Shown here one piece after another: positions 46,593 through 55,778 of a stretch of DNA of 64,000 nucleotides. Each line of letters begins with the position of its first letter. Position 1 is the first letter of the stretch. Where the stretch lies: NCBI GenBank assembly GCA_023957575.1, contig JAMLGU010000004.1, positions 124,001-188,000 of the forward strand. Direction: 5' to 3'. The notes below the pieces were generated by a model. The model did no database searches and was not told the DNA's origin. It saw only the letters and a program-made list of their open reading frames with translations. Source of the DNA: Chitinophagaceae bacterium (GTDB lineage Bacteria > Bacteroidota > Bacteroidia > Chitinophagales > Chitinophagaceae). Both the position numbers and the translations under genes were made by a program.

Positions 46593-47401
46593 AACACTTA
46601 CTTGCAATATTTTTATTTTCCATCCTGTTAACAGACATTGTCTCTTCGCAAGAGGAACTCATTTTGCAAAAATTGAGGACAATCTCCGGTAACTATGTTT
46701 CTTTTTCCATTGATAATATGGAAAATATTTACCTCCTCAGCGCGTTCAATCAGCTAAAAAAATTAAATGCCGATGGTGATTCCATCGCCATCTATAATAA
46801 TCTTAAAAAACTTGGCGATATTTCAATTGTGGACGTGTCTAACCCGCTTAAAATTTTGCTGTACGCCAAAGACTATGCCACGATAACCCTTTTGGACGGT
46901 ATGCTGAACCAGAAATCAGTGATTGACCTGCGCAAAAAAAACATGTTTAACATATCTGCTGCAGGATTGGCTTATGATGGCAAAATCTGGATTTTTGACG
47001 AAACAGACAATAATCTCAAAAAAATAGACGAAAACGGTAACACTATTTTGCAAACCGCCGATTTCCGTCAATTGTTTGATCTGGCGCCTTCTCCCGAAAG
47101 GATTTTCGATTATAATCAATACGTATATCTCTACGATTCCCTAACCGGTATTTTTGTTTTTGACTATTACGGCACATTTAAAACCAAAATTCCAATAACC
47201 CTGTGGCAAAATATCGGTATCTCCAATCAATATTTTTATGGCACAAAACATGACGGTTATTACAAATATGACTTCAAGTCAGCTCAATACAGTCATATTA
47301 CGGTACCTCGCTCTGTTATCCAAAGTCGCCGGTTTTTTTATGGCAATAAATATCTGTACGTTTTAAATGATTCTGGTTTGAATTTATTTCTCTTAAAGTA
47401 A
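46589..47401 (+). CDS. Secreted beta-propeller-like conserved protein, function unknown
   Basis: 270 residues from a TTG start overlapping the lpxH stop by 4 bp, so translation is likely coupled. A Sec signal (MKHLLAIFLFSILLTDIVSS) is followed by repeated beta-rich segments such as FSIDNMENIYLLSAFNQLKKLNADG split over several blades, WIFDETDNNLKKIDENG and YLYDSLTGIFVFDYYG. It resembles NHL/WD-type periplasmic proteins. No catalytic motif is visible. Confidence 0.7.
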   Translation: MKHLLAIFLFSILLTDIVSSQEELILQKLRTISGNYVSFSIDNMENIYLLSAFNQLKKLNADGDSIAIYNNLKKLGDISIVDVSNPLKILLYAKDYATITLLDGMLNQKSVIDLRKKNMFNISAAGLAYDGKIWIFDETDNNLKKIDENGNTILQTADFRQLFDLAPSPERIFDYNQYVYLYDSLTGIFVFDYYGTFKTKIPITLWQNIGISNQYFYGTKHDGYYKYDFKSAQYSHITVPRSVIQSRRFFYGNKYLYVLNDSGLNLFLLK

Positions 47402-47445
47402 CCGGATACGACAATAAGTAATATTTTTGGGCAAATCAATTTTAA

Positions 47446-48543
47446 ATGTACGAATTTTTGAATCGTGAAGTGCTGAATAACTTAGTGGGGCAATATATTC
47501 TGGTTGCCGCTATAATATTGTTTGTATTTCTTGTTAAAAAATATATCGCCCATTATATTGCCCAAATTATTTTTAGATTTGTCAAAATACAATGGAAAAC
47601 CATTGATATCAAAACCTTCAGGGAACTGGTTACTAAACCACTTGGATTGTTTCTGGCGATATTAGTGACAGTAGTAGCGCTGGATAAATTAACTTTCCCC
47701 GAAATTCTGGACTTCAATTTATACCGTATCTCTCTGAAAGAATTAATACGAATGGTTACCAATGCAGTATTGATTATTACATTTTTTCGGTTTGTTACTA
47801 AATGTATAGACTTCATCGTATTAATTTTAAAAGACCACTACATACAATCAGGCGACACAGCCAATGCCCAACCCATTTTTTTCTTCAAAGATTTTATAAA
47901 GGTGTTGGCTGGGCTTATGGCAATTATTCTTGTATTGAAATACTCTTTTGGATACGATGTAAAAGGATTGGTTACGGGCCTGAGCATTGTGGGCGCTGCT
48001 ATTGCACTGGCGCTCAAAGAAAATCTTGAAAATCTGATTGCTTCCTTTATTATTTTTTTCGATAAACCATTTGCTCCGGGCGATGTTGTAAAAACCAATG
48101 CCGTGAGCGGCACCATCGAAAAAATAGGTTTGCGAAGCACCCGCATTCGCAGTGATGCAAAAACTTACATCACCGTACCCAATAAACAGATGGCGGATAC
48201 TATTCTGGACAATTTATCCGTAAGAACACAACGCCGTGCAGACCTGTCGCTCTCCATTTCGGTATCCACCCCTCCGAATAAAGTACAATCGCTGATTGAA
48301 GGCATAAAAAAGACGCTGGAGCGTGATGAAATTGTTGATAGCAGCGCCCTATTTTCGGATATTACCGCTTCTGCCTTTGTCATCAACTGCACTTATTATA
48401 CCAAACCGATTCCAATGGCTGAGTTCAACAAGGCCAAAACACAGATTAATCTTGAAATATTGAATCTTCTTGAACAAACAGAAATTGAAATTTCAGGGAA
48501 ATCAAGCGATATCAACATCATTAAGGTTAAAGATGGAGAATAA
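47446..48543 (+). CDS. Small-conductance mechanosensitive channel (MscS family)
   Basis: 365-residue inner-membrane channel. Hydrophobic helices at about 15-33, 63-82, 103-128 and 150-167 are followed by the pore helix TGLSIVGAAIALALKENLENLIASF and the MscS beta-domain FDKPFAPGDVV, GTIEKIGLRSTRIR and VPNKQMADTILDNLS; these motifs define the family. Function is release of solutes on osmotic down-shift. 45 bp after the preceding gene, same strand. Confidence 0.93.
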   Translation: MYEFLNREVLNNLVGQYILVAAIILFVFLVKKYIAHYIAQIIFRFVKIQWKTIDIKTFRELVTKPLGLFLAILVTVVALDKLTFPEILDFNLYRISLKELIRMVTNAVLIITFFRFVTKCIDFIVLILKDHYIQSGDTANAQPIFFFKDFIKVLAGLMAIILVLKYSFGYDVKGLVTGLSIVGAAIALALKENLENLIASFIIFFDKPFAPGDVVKTNAVSGTIEKIGLRSTRIRSDAKTYITVPNKQMADTILDNLSVRTQRRADLSLSISVSTPPNKVQSLIEGIKKTLERDEIVDSSALFSDITASAFVINCTYYTKPIPMAEFNKAKTQINLEILNLLEQTEIEISGKSSDINIIKVKDGE

Positions 48544-48545
48544 AA

Positions 48546-49058
48546 TTATTTTTTGGGAGTAAGCAGCGCTGCCACTTCTTCGTCAAACCTTCCGGTAGTG
48601 CCGTACTCTACCACCCTGCCTAATTCCTTTCCGTTTTTATACGCGATAATTGTAGGTACATTTGTGATATGTAGCGTTTCTGCCAGATGGGTCAAATCCT
48701 TCTTATTACGGTCAACCGCCACAAAGGTTATTTTGTCTTTTGGGAAAGCGGCGGCATCCAATATTTTCATAATTCGGGGCACTACATAATGGGAGTCTTC
48801 GCACCAGGTACCCAAAAAAATAAGGAAACTGATACTGTCCTTATTTTGCTTAACCGTACTTACCACCTTTTCTTTGGGAGTATAAATATCCTGCGCTTCA
48901 CTATACCATTTGCAGGAAGAGTCCGTTTTTAAAATACTTTCAGTAATAAAACCACGAAACATTTTGCTGTTATCTCTGTCGGAAATGACATCATAAAGTT
49001 GTGCCTGCGTCATATTCATAAAAATTGCAGATAAAAAAAGTAGAATTATTTTTTTCAT
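48546..49058 (-). CDS. Secreted thioredoxin-like protein with CxxS motif
   Basis: 170 residues with a Sec signal (1-19) and a thioredoxin fold: active-site segment FLGTWCEDSHY (Cys86, Ser89), ITFVAVDRNK, and the cis-Pro loop TNVPTIIAYKNG. The usual second cysteine is Ser, giving CxxS, so a mono-thiol role such as isomerase, peroxidase-like or chaperone activity is more likely than disulfide reduction. It is convergent with the MscS gene (2-bp gap). Confidence 0.83.
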   Translation of the reverse strand: MKKIILLFLSAIFMNMTQAQLYDVISDRDNSKMFRGFITESILKTDSSCKWYSEAQDIYTPKEKVVSTVKQNKDSISFLIFLGTWCEDSHYVVPRIMKILDAAAFPKDKITFVAVDRNKKDLTHLAETLHITNVPTIIAYKNGKELGRVVEYGTTGRFDEEVAALLTPKK

Positions 49059-49092
49059 AAAGAATAGATTAAGGATTAAGCAATAGGTTGCA

Positions 49093-49794
49093 CTACAACC
49101 CCGCCTTTAATTCAAGAAAAAAATCTTTTATTCTTTGTAATGACTGAATGGCGGCAAATTTTTCTTCCGCCCTCTTATTATTTTTCAGATATTCCCTGGC
49201 TCCTTCGATGGTAAATTTCTGCCTACGCAAAAGATCATAAATCAGTTGAAGGTTTTTAATGTCTTCCGGTCTGAAAAAGCGGTCTCCCTTTTTGTTCTTT
49301 TTCGGCTTCAAAATATCAAATTCACTTTCCCAGTACCTGATGAGCGAATAATTTTCATTAAACATGGCTGTAACCTCTCCCATACTGTAATAATTTTTTT
49401 GAAACAATACATCATCATCAGGCATTTGTATTAATTCTGCTGCCAGACTGTGTTCTTTTGCTGATTTTCTACCGCGTGTGGATTTTTTTTCAGATTCATC
49501 TTTTTTTGTTTCATCTGTATCCTCCACAAAAACAACCTGCGATTCTTCCATTTTTTTCTCTTCGCCAACATACTCAATCACTTCCTTAACTTCGGCTTCT
49601 TCCTCCATATTTTGAACAACAGGCTCCTCTGCCAACATTTCTTCCGGTCTTTGTGTTTGTGCCGATGCGTCCTCCACTTCAATTTGAGTCGGAGGTTTCA
49701 GTGTATTTTTTCTGGGTTGAGGTACCGGTTCCTTTTTTTCGGTTTCATCAAAAAAAGAAAAGGTACCCTGAGTATGCGAATTATGTTTGGCCAT
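49093..49794 (-). CDS. MerR-family regulator with long acidic N-terminal extension
   Basis: 233 residues. The C-terminal part (about 135-205) is a MerR-type winged helix: YYSMGEVTAMFNENYSLIRYWESEF, KKGDRFFRPEDIKNLQLIYDLL, QKFTIEGAREYL. The first 120 residues are low-complexity, rich in Glu, Lys, Pro and Thr, probably disordered. No effector domain follows, so the N-terminal tail may carry regulation or protein contacts. It is divergent from alaS across 62 bp. Confidence 0.85.
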   Translation of the reverse strand: MAKHNSHTQGTFSFFDETEKKEPVPQPRKNTLKPPTQIEVEDASAQTQRPEEMLAEEPVVQNMEEEAEVKEVIEYVGEEKKMEESQVVFVEDTDETKKDESEKKSTRGRKSAKEHSLAAELIQMPDDDVLFQKNYYSMGEVTAMFNENYSLIRYWESEFDILKPKKNKKGDRFFRPEDIKNLQLIYDLLRRQKFTIEGAREYLKNNKRAEEKFAAIQSLQRIKDFFLELKAGL

Positions 49795-49799
49795 AGATG

Positions 49800-49849
49800 C
49801 AAATCTACAAATTAATCAATTTACAATGAACCCAGAAGTACTAATTTTG
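49800..49849. promoter_or_regulatory. Divergent promoter region of merR-like gene and alaS
   Basis: TAATTTTG at 49842-49849 on the plus strand fits the Bacteroidota -7 box before alaS. Its mirror, TAGATTTG (complement of 49800-49807), faces the MerR gene. Neither has an exact TTTG at the usual distance, and both lie within 10 bp of the start codon, so transcripts would be nearly leaderless. Confidence 0.3.
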
Positions 49850-49856
49850 CAGCCTT

Positions 49857-52484
49857 ATGACAAGTACAGAAATCAGACAGGCTTTTTTTGACTTTTTTAA
49901 AAGCAAAGGACACGAAATTGTGCCATCGGCGCCGATAGTAGTGAAGAACGATCCGACCCTGATGTTTACCAATGCAGGTATGAACCAGTTTAAGGACTAT
50001 TTTTTAGGCAATAAAACACCTGCCTTTAAACGGGTGGCCGATACTCAAAAATGCTTGCGTGTAAGCGGAAAACATAATGACCTGGAAGAAGTGGGTGTGG
50101 ACACCTACCATCATACCATGTTTGAAATGCTGGGCAACTGGAGTTTTGGCGACTATTTTAAAAAAGATGCCATTGCCTGGAGCTGGGAACTGCTGACCGA
50201 AGTTTTCAAAATTGAAAAAGACCGGATTTACGTAAGCGTATTTGAAGGCGATGAGCTGGAAGGACTGCCCTTTGATGATGAAGCCTGCAATGAGTGGAAG
50301 AAACATATTGCCGAAGATCGAATCCTGCGAGGGAAGAAAAAAGATAATTTCTGGGAAATGGGCGATACCGGTCCCTGTGGTCCCTGCTCCGAAATTCATG
50401 TGGATTGCAGGCCTGATGAAGAAAGAAAAATCATTGATGGAAAGACCCTGGTTAATGCCGACCATCCTCAGGTGATTGAAATCTGGAATAATGTATTTAT
50501 TCAATTTAACCGAAAAAAAGACGGAAGTCTGGAACCTCTGCCACAAAAACACGTGGATACGGGAATGGGCTTTGAGCGCTTGGTAAGAGTTTTACATGGC
50601 AAAACCAGTAACTATGATACAGACGTATTTTCGGGAACCATTGGTGAAACAGAAAAAATAGTAGGGAAAAAATATGATTCCGAAGCCACACCCGAATCAA
50701 AAAACTGGAAAACGGCAGTAGCCTTCAGGGTTTTGGCAGACCATATCCGCGCCATCAGTTTTACCATTGCCGACGGCCAGTTGCCTTCCAATACCGGAGC
50801 GGGTTATGTAATCAGGCGTATTCTTCGGCGTGCAGTGCGTTATTATTATTCGTATCTCGATTACAAACAACCATTGCTGCATAGATTGGTGGCTGTGATT
50901 GCCGACCAGTTTGAAAGTGTTTTTCCCGAACTCAAAAAACAGGAAGCATTTGTAAGCAAGGTAATTCATGAAGAAGAAGAAAGTTTTTTAAGAACATTGG
51001 AAAAAGGGTTACGCAGAATTGATGAAATCGTAAAAACATCAGAAAAAAATATAGACGGCAAAAGCGCATTTGAGCTTTATGATACTTATGGTTTCCCAAT
51101 TGACCTTACCCGGCTGATTGCATTTGAAAACAATCTGAACATCGACGAAACCGGTTTTGAAGCCGAAATGCAGCAGCAAAAAAACCGCAGCCGTGCTGCC
51201 ACAGCCATTGATGCCGAAGACTGGGTGCAGGTACATGAAGATAGTCCTGTAAAATTTGTTGGATACAATGATTTAAACGTATCCACCAAAATATTAAAAT
51301 ACCGGAAATTAAAAGCAAAAGGCAATGAACAGTATCAAATTGTGCTGGAAACAACCCCTTTTTATGCCGAAAGTGGCGGACAGGTAGGAGATAAAGGCAT
51401 TTTGCAGATTGGTAATGAAGAAATTGAAGTTACGGATACCCAAAAAGAGAATGACCTGATTATTCATTATACCAATAAACTTCCAGCCCCAATTGATAGT
51501 GAAGTGGTAGCAATAGTGGATTATGAAAAGCGATTGAATACCATGTACAACCACACCGGCACACACCTGCTTCATGCGGCGCTGCGCCAGGTATTGGGTA
51601 CTCATGTGCAGCAAAAAGGTTCTTTGGTTTCTCCTGATGTGTTACGATTTGATGTTTCTCATTTTGCAAAAATCACCGATGAAGAGCTGCGGCAGGTGGA
51701 AATGATTGTAAATGCCAAAATTCGTCAGAATATACCCGTTACCATCAAAGAAATGCCGAAAGACGAGGCAATGAAATTGGGTGCTATGGCATTGTTTGGC
51801 GAAAAGTATGGAGAAATGGTACGAGTGGTCATTGCCGACCCCGATTTTTCGTTGGAGCTTTGTGGAGGAACACATGTAAGCCAAACCGGAATGATTGGGC
51901 TATTGGTGGTTACATCTGAAACCGCAATAGCCGCCGGGGTAAGGCGAATTGAAGCATTAACAGGACCAGCGGCTTTCCATTATCTGATTGATAAAGTAGA
52001 GCAAAGCAAGCAATTATCAGATATATTGAAGAGCAAAGAACCCCTGAAAGCTATTGAAAAACTGTTGACCGAAAAATCTGCTTTGGAGAAACGAGTAGAA
52101 TCTTTGGAAGCCAGAGAGCTGGTAAGCATCCGCAATGGCTTGTTGCAAAAAGACGAAATTATTAATCAGATCAATTTTATTGGCGACATTGTGGAGGTAG
52201 CCAATATGGATGCACTGAAGAAACTGTGCGGCGATCTAAAGCATCATCTGAAGGATTTTGTAATCGTTCTGGCAGCAAATATAGGCGGTAAACCATCAGT
52301 GGCCATTGCCATTGCTGATAATGTAGTGGCAGCTAAGGGATTAGATGCCGGACAAATTATCAAACAGCAAATTGCGCCTCTAATTAAAGGTGGCGGAGGA
52401 GGCCAAAAAAATCTTGCCACAGCAGGTGGGCAAGATGCAAGTAATCTGAAGCAGGTTATCGAAAAGGTGAAATCATTAATTTGA
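49857..52484 (+). CDS. alaS: Alanine--tRNA ligase
   Basis: 875 residues, the normal length. The class II catalytic domain starts at the N-terminus (EIRQAFFDFFKSKGHEIVPS, FTNAGMNQFKDYFLG, CLRVSGKHNDLEEVG, HHTMFEMLGNWSFGDYFKK). The editing domain has HTGTHLLHAAL and CGGTHVSQTG, the zinc and hydrolysis site that clears mischarged Ser/Gly-tRNA. The C-Ala region ends with GGGGGQKNLATAGG. It charges tRNA-Ala in the cytoplasm. Confidence 0.98.
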   Translation: MTSTEIRQAFFDFFKSKGHEIVPSAPIVVKNDPTLMFTNAGMNQFKDYFLGNKTPAFKRVADTQKCLRVSGKHNDLEEVGVDTYHHTMFEMLGNWSFGDYFKKDAIAWSWELLTEVFKIEKDRIYVSVFEGDELEGLPFDDEACNEWKKHIAEDRILRGKKKDNFWEMGDTGPCGPCSEIHVDCRPDEERKIIDGKTLVNADHPQVIEIWNNVFIQFNRKKDGSLEPLPQKHVDTGMGFERLVRVLHGKTSNYDTDVFSGTIGETEKIVGKKYDSEATPESKNWKTAVAFRVLADHIRAISFTIADGQLPSNTGAGYVIRRILRRAVRYYYSYLDYKQPLLHRLVAVIADQFESVFPELKKQEAFVSKVIHEEEESFLRTLEKGLRRIDEIVKTSEKNIDGKSAFELYDTYGFPIDLTRLIAFENNLNIDETGFEAEMQQQKNRSRAATAIDAEDWVQVHEDSPVKFVGYNDLNVSTKILKYRKLKAKGNEQYQIVLETTPFYAESGGQVGDKGILQIGNEEIEVTDTQKENDLIIHYTNKLPAPIDSEVVAIVDYEKRLNTMYNHTGTHLLHAALRQVLGTHVQQKGSLVSPDVLRFDVSHFAKITDEELRQVEMIVNAKIRQNIPVTIKEMPKDEAMKLGAMALFGEKYGEMVRVVIADPDFSLELCGGTHVSQTGMIGLLVVTSETAIAAGVRRIEALTGPAAFHYLIDKVEQSKQLSDILKSKEPLKAIEKLLTEKSALEKRVESLEARELVSIRNGLLQKDEIINQINFIGDIVEVANMDALKKLCGDLKHHLKDFVIVLAANIGGKPSVAIAIADNVVAAKGLDAGQIIKQQIAPLIKGGGGGQKNLATAGGQDASNLKQVIEKVKSLI

Positions 52485-52551
52485 TAACGGTATAAAGAAG
52501 CAGTCAAAAATTTTTAATCATATTTCCTGTTATTTTACTTACATTCGTAAG

Positions 52552-52779
52552 ATGAAAAGATTATCTTTTATTGTACTCTTTTTCATAGCCGGCATTTTTT
52601 CACCGGAGATGTTTGCACAGTGCTCCATCTGTACCAAAACAGCACAACAGTTAGGCGACGGGCCTGCCAGTGGTTTAAACACCGGTATTCTTTATTTGGG
52701 TTTTGTTCCCCTATTAGTCGTTGGTTATATAAGTTTCAGATGGTGGAAAAACGAAAAGAACAAAAATCATAATATTTAA
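52552..52779 (+). CDS. Small secreted/membrane protein with CSIC motif
   Basis: 75 residues: Sec signal (MKRLSFIVLFFIAGIFSPEMFAQ), then a CSICTKTAQQLGDGPASGLN segment whose cysteine pair could bind metal or form a disulfide, one transmembrane helix (about 45-64) and a basic tail. I recognise this only as a conserved small Bacteroidota-type protein of unknown role. 67 bp after alaS. Confidence 0.65.
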   Translation: MKRLSFIVLFFIAGIFSPEMFAQCSICTKTAQQLGDGPASGLNTGILYLGFVPLLVVGYISFRWWKNEKNKNHNI

Positions 52780-52817
52780 AAACTGTAACCCTATTTTTCA
52801 TATTTAAAACTTTTATC

Positions 52818-53429
52818 ATGCTTGAGCAAATTTTAGAATTAGTAAAACAACAAGGACAACAATCTGTAGTAGAAAATCAAAATGTTCCCAATAATCTGAA
52901 CAATCAGGTAATGGCTGAGGCAGCCAATACGATTACAGGCGGCTTGCAAAATATTTTAAGCGGTGGCGGCTTGCAAGGAATTCTTTCGCTATTTGGGCAG
53001 GGACAAGGAAAATCTTCAAATTTATTATCAAATCCGGTGGTAGCCATGATGGTAGGCCACCTGGCTAATAATCTGGTAAAAAAAATGAACCTCAGCCCTG
53101 CAGTAGCCAATGGTATTTCCAATAATCTCATTCCGGGAGTGCTCAACAATTTAGTTTCACGCACAGTAAGCAATGCCCCACAAGATAGCGGTTTCAATAT
53201 TGGCAACCTTATTGGCGCTTTCACAGGTGGCGGTCAGCAATCTTCAGGAGGCGGTATCGATCTTCAAGGCTTATTGAACCAGTTTATGCAAGGAGGTCAG
53301 GAGCAACAACAAAGTAGTGGCTTGGAAAGCCTGATTAATACAATAACTCAAAAAGCCCAAAATAATCAGCAGTCCCAATCACAACAAGGTGGCGGTCTTG
53401 CCGATTTGATTCAGGGATTCTTTAAATAA
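52818..53429 (+). CDS. Gln/Gly-rich conserved protein, DUF937-like
   Basis: 203 residues, no signal peptide. N-terminal LEQILELVKQQGQQSV, then alternating helical segments (MMVGHLANNLVKKMNLSP, IPGVLNNLVSRTV) and Gly/Gln/Ser-rich linkers, including QQSSGGGIDLQGLLNQFMQ and a C-terminal QQGGGLADLIQGFF. The pattern of short helices ending in Leu-Leu-x-x-Phe resembles DUF937-type proteins. Function unknown. Confidence 0.65.
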   Translation: MLEQILELVKQQGQQSVVENQNVPNNLNNQVMAEAANTITGGLQNILSGGGLQGILSLFGQGQGKSSNLLSNPVVAMMVGHLANNLVKKMNLSPAVANGISNNLIPGVLNNLVSRTVSNAPQDSGFNIGNLIGAFTGGGQQSSGGGIDLQGLLNQFMQGGQEQQQSSGLESLINTITQKAQNNQQSQSQQGGGLADLIQGFFK

Positions 53430-53625
53430 TTAATAAATTGAACTTATTTGGCATGATTTATGTGCCTTTTTTATTGTTGTTCTTATACATTCTATTGGTA
53501 AAAAATTATTAATAATTCTTTAACATATAGGTTGCAACTATTCGAAAGTAATTTTCGTTTAAATGGTAAGAATAGTGATTAAAAAAAGATAGTCAATTTT
53601 CTCATAAGCAGTTAGTTTTGGTTGC

Positions 53626-53656
53626 GACCCCTGTTTCTACAGGGGTCTATTTTTTT
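53626..53656 (+). terminator. Intrinsic terminator
   Basis: GACCCCTGT at 53626-53634, loop TTCT, and its exact complement at 53639-53647, followed by TATTTTTTTA. It ends the plus-strand transcript of the Gln/Gly-rich gene about 200 bp after its stop. The minus strand lacks a T-run. The rest of 53430-53712 shows no gene. Confidence 0.8.
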
Positions 53657-53712
53657 ATTTTACCACTGCTTTTAATACAGAAAATCTCTGAAAATTTTTA
53701 AGCATATTTTCC

Positions 53713-54414
53713 TCACTCCTGCTCCCAGGCCAAAGGATAATCGCTTTTTGCCTGATAATACAAATTCCGGTAAGTGTCAAAATATGCAATAGATGAGAGA
53801 AAGATTAAGGTAAATACACCCGTAACCAACAATATATGGATATTCGAAAATTGCATCTGATACCCATTTTCTCCTTCTAAGAAAAGATTGAAATAAAAGT
53901 TAGGTAGTTGAAGTATAAATGCAAAAATTCCAAAAACACCACCGTTGCTCTGCAATAGTAAAAGCTGCTTTTTGGGCTTTTTAAACTTTTTAAGTGCGAT
54001 GACAAGACCTGCCAAACCAAAAACACCCCCAATGATCGTGTAAGCAATAAAGAAACTGTGAATGTATTGCTTTTGAAAAAAGTATATGGGCACATTCAGC
54101 GCTAAGAAAATCAGAAAGGTGAGCGCCAGACGAGGCGGCGTAAAATAGGAAAGAAAATATTTCCAAAAACTTTTTTGATACTTTTTTCGTAGCGCTAAAT
54201 CCCTTTCTGATACAATTCGGCTGAAGCCGAAAATTCCAAAGCCTTTATACACTTCATCCAAGGCTTGCTCAAAATTCAGCTTTGGGTTTTCATCCATCTT
54301 TTGTTCAATAGCATTGGCAAGATGATCCACTAATTCTAATTGCAGGTCGTAAAACCGTACATAGTGCTTTACGCAAAAATGGTGGAGATGTTGTATTTGT
54401 TCCTCAGTAATCAT
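53713..54414 (-). CDS. PadR-linked membrane protein, paralogue 3
   Basis: 233 residues. An N-terminal soluble helical domain (about 1-75: ITEEQIQHLHHFCVKHYVRFYDLQLELVDHLANAIEQK and FEQALDEVYKGFGIFGF, each in one stretch) is followed by about four transmembrane helices between 98 and 220. The domain resembles the HAAS/DUF1700-type regions of membrane proteins encoded next to PadR repressors. The N-terminal half is nearly the same as in the neighbouring paralogue at 54417-55100 while the membrane half has diverged. Last gene of a four-gene unit, 2 bp after the previous stop. Confidence 0.75.
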   Translation of the reverse strand: MITEEQIQHLHHFCVKHYVRFYDLQLELVDHLANAIEQKMDENPKLNFEQALDEVYKGFGIFGFSRIVSERDLALRKKYQKSFWKYFLSYFTPPRLALTFLIFLALNVPIYFFQKQYIHSFFIAYTIIGGVFGLAGLVIALKKFKKPKKQLLLLQSNGGVFGIFAFILQLPNFYFNLFLEGENGYQMQFSNIHILLVTGVFTLIFLSSIAYFDTYRNLYYQAKSDYPLAWEQE

Positions 54415-54416
54415 TT

Positions 54417-55100
54417 TTATTTATTTTGAAAAGCCATTGGAAATTCTCTTCGCGTTTTATCATACATTTTTTTATACGCTTCAAAATCCGTAAGAATGAA
54501 TACGATAATCAATGTGAAAAAAAGCACAAAAAAGGCTATCTCAAATCGTTCATTTATAATTACCCAGCCGAAGCGATGTTTAACCGAAGCGTATATCCAG
54601 GGCAGCAACCAGGATAACTGAAGTGAAAAGAAACTCCTGTCGGCACGGTAACTTAATAAAGGTTTTACCGGATGAGGGTATCGCTTCTTCCAGTAATAAC
54701 CCGACCAGTAACCAAAAATTGAAAAAGCCACTGCATATATCAGTAGCAGCGCATCGGAATAAAACAACAACGAAAAAAAAGTTACAATACTGAATGCAGT
54801 AGCAGTGATAACCAACTTTGGAGGGGTAAAATAAGAGGTGAATATTTTCCAATATTCTTTCATAAATGATTTTTCGATGGCTGCTGATTTTTCTTTTACC
54901 ACATTGACAAAGCCAAAAACACCAAATCCTTTATACACTTTATCCAATGCCTGCTCAAAATTCAATTTGAGGTTTTCATCCATCTTTTGTTCAATAGCAT
55001 TGGCAAGGTGATCCACTAATTCTAATTGCAGGTCGTAAAACCGTACATAATGTTTTGTACAGAACTGATGAAGATATTGTATTTGTTCCTGAGTAAGCAT
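54417..55100 (-). CDS. PadR-linked membrane protein, paralogue 2
   Basis: 227 residues, same design as its neighbours: soluble helical N-domain (QEQIQYLHQFCTKHYVRFYD, LVDHLANAIEQKMDENLKLN) then a STYFTPPK-like junction (TSYFTPPKLV at about 95) and four hydrophobic helices. It probably forms part of a membrane signalling or stress-sensing unit under the PadR regulator. 3-bp gap to the preceding gene. Confidence 0.75.
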   Translation of the reverse strand: MLTQEQIQYLHQFCTKHYVRFYDLQLELVDHLANAIEQKMDENLKLNFEQALDKVYKGFGVFGFVNVVKEKSAAIEKSFMKEYWKIFTSYFTPPKLVITATAFSIVTFFSLLFYSDALLLIYAVAFSIFGYWSGYYWKKRYPHPVKPLLSYRADRSFFSLQLSWLLPWIYASVKHRFGWVIINERFEIAFFVLFFTLIIVFILTDFEAYKKMYDKTRREFPMAFQNK

Positions 55101-55103
55101 TTG

Positions 55104-55778
55104 CTACGATTCAAAAAGAAAAGGATAACGTCTTTTGGCATTTAAATATCTTTCCTTCTCATAGTCCAGATGAGTTTGAAGAGCAAAAATTGCAAACACC
55201 ATTATAAACACCAATATCATAAAACCAATTATCGGCACCGGCTTATCGAAAAACTTCCCATTGATCATTGATTTACCTAAATAAAAAACAGAAATCAGAA
55301 ATGGAGCAAGAAGAGATAAAAGGGTTTCACGCGAGTAGATAATTAATTTCTTGCCGGGAAGTTTATATTTCGCCCTGAAGGAAAAAATCATTCTTAATGA
55401 TTCCACTACTGAAAAGAACACATAGATTATTAGCAAAAAATTCAAATTTTTTCCTGAAATCAAAAATGTCGGCAATATGGCCGCCGTATAAACAGCAATG
55501 CTGTTCAATATTCTTTTTCCATTAAAATATTTCCACTCTTTCAGCGGATTATAAGCATCCAGTTTAGCAATAAATTGCTGTTCAATAAGGTCTTTAGTCG
55601 GATAATGTGCTTTTGCTGCTTCAAACGCTGCATCAAAATCAACCGATTTTCGGAGTTGCAAATTCCGTTCTAATTCCTCCGCTATGTGGTCTGTCAATTC
55701 ATGCCTGAAGTCAAAATACTCAATCCCGATGCTTTCGAGATAAGTGTCAATCTGTTGTATTTGTCCTTTTGTAAGCAT
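55104..55778 (-). CDS. PadR-linked membrane protein, paralogue 1
   Basis: 224 residues, the most divergent of the three: N-domain KGQIQQIDTYLESIGIEYFD and HELTDHIAEELERNLQ, then four transmembrane helices. Its ATG overlaps the PadR stop codon by one base (TGATG), so the two are translationally coupled, which supports a regulator-target pair. Confidence 0.77.
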   Translation of the reverse strand: MLTKGQIQQIDTYLESIGIEYFDFRHELTDHIAEELERNLQLRKSVDFDAAFEAAKAHYPTKDLIEQQFIAKLDAYNPLKEWKYFNGKRILNSIAVYTAAILPTFLISGKNLNFLLIIYVFFSVVESLRMIFSFRAKYKLPGKKLIIYSRETLLSLLAPFLISVFYLGKSMINGKFFDKPVPIIGFMILVFIMVFAIFALQTHLDYEKERYLNAKRRYPFLFES

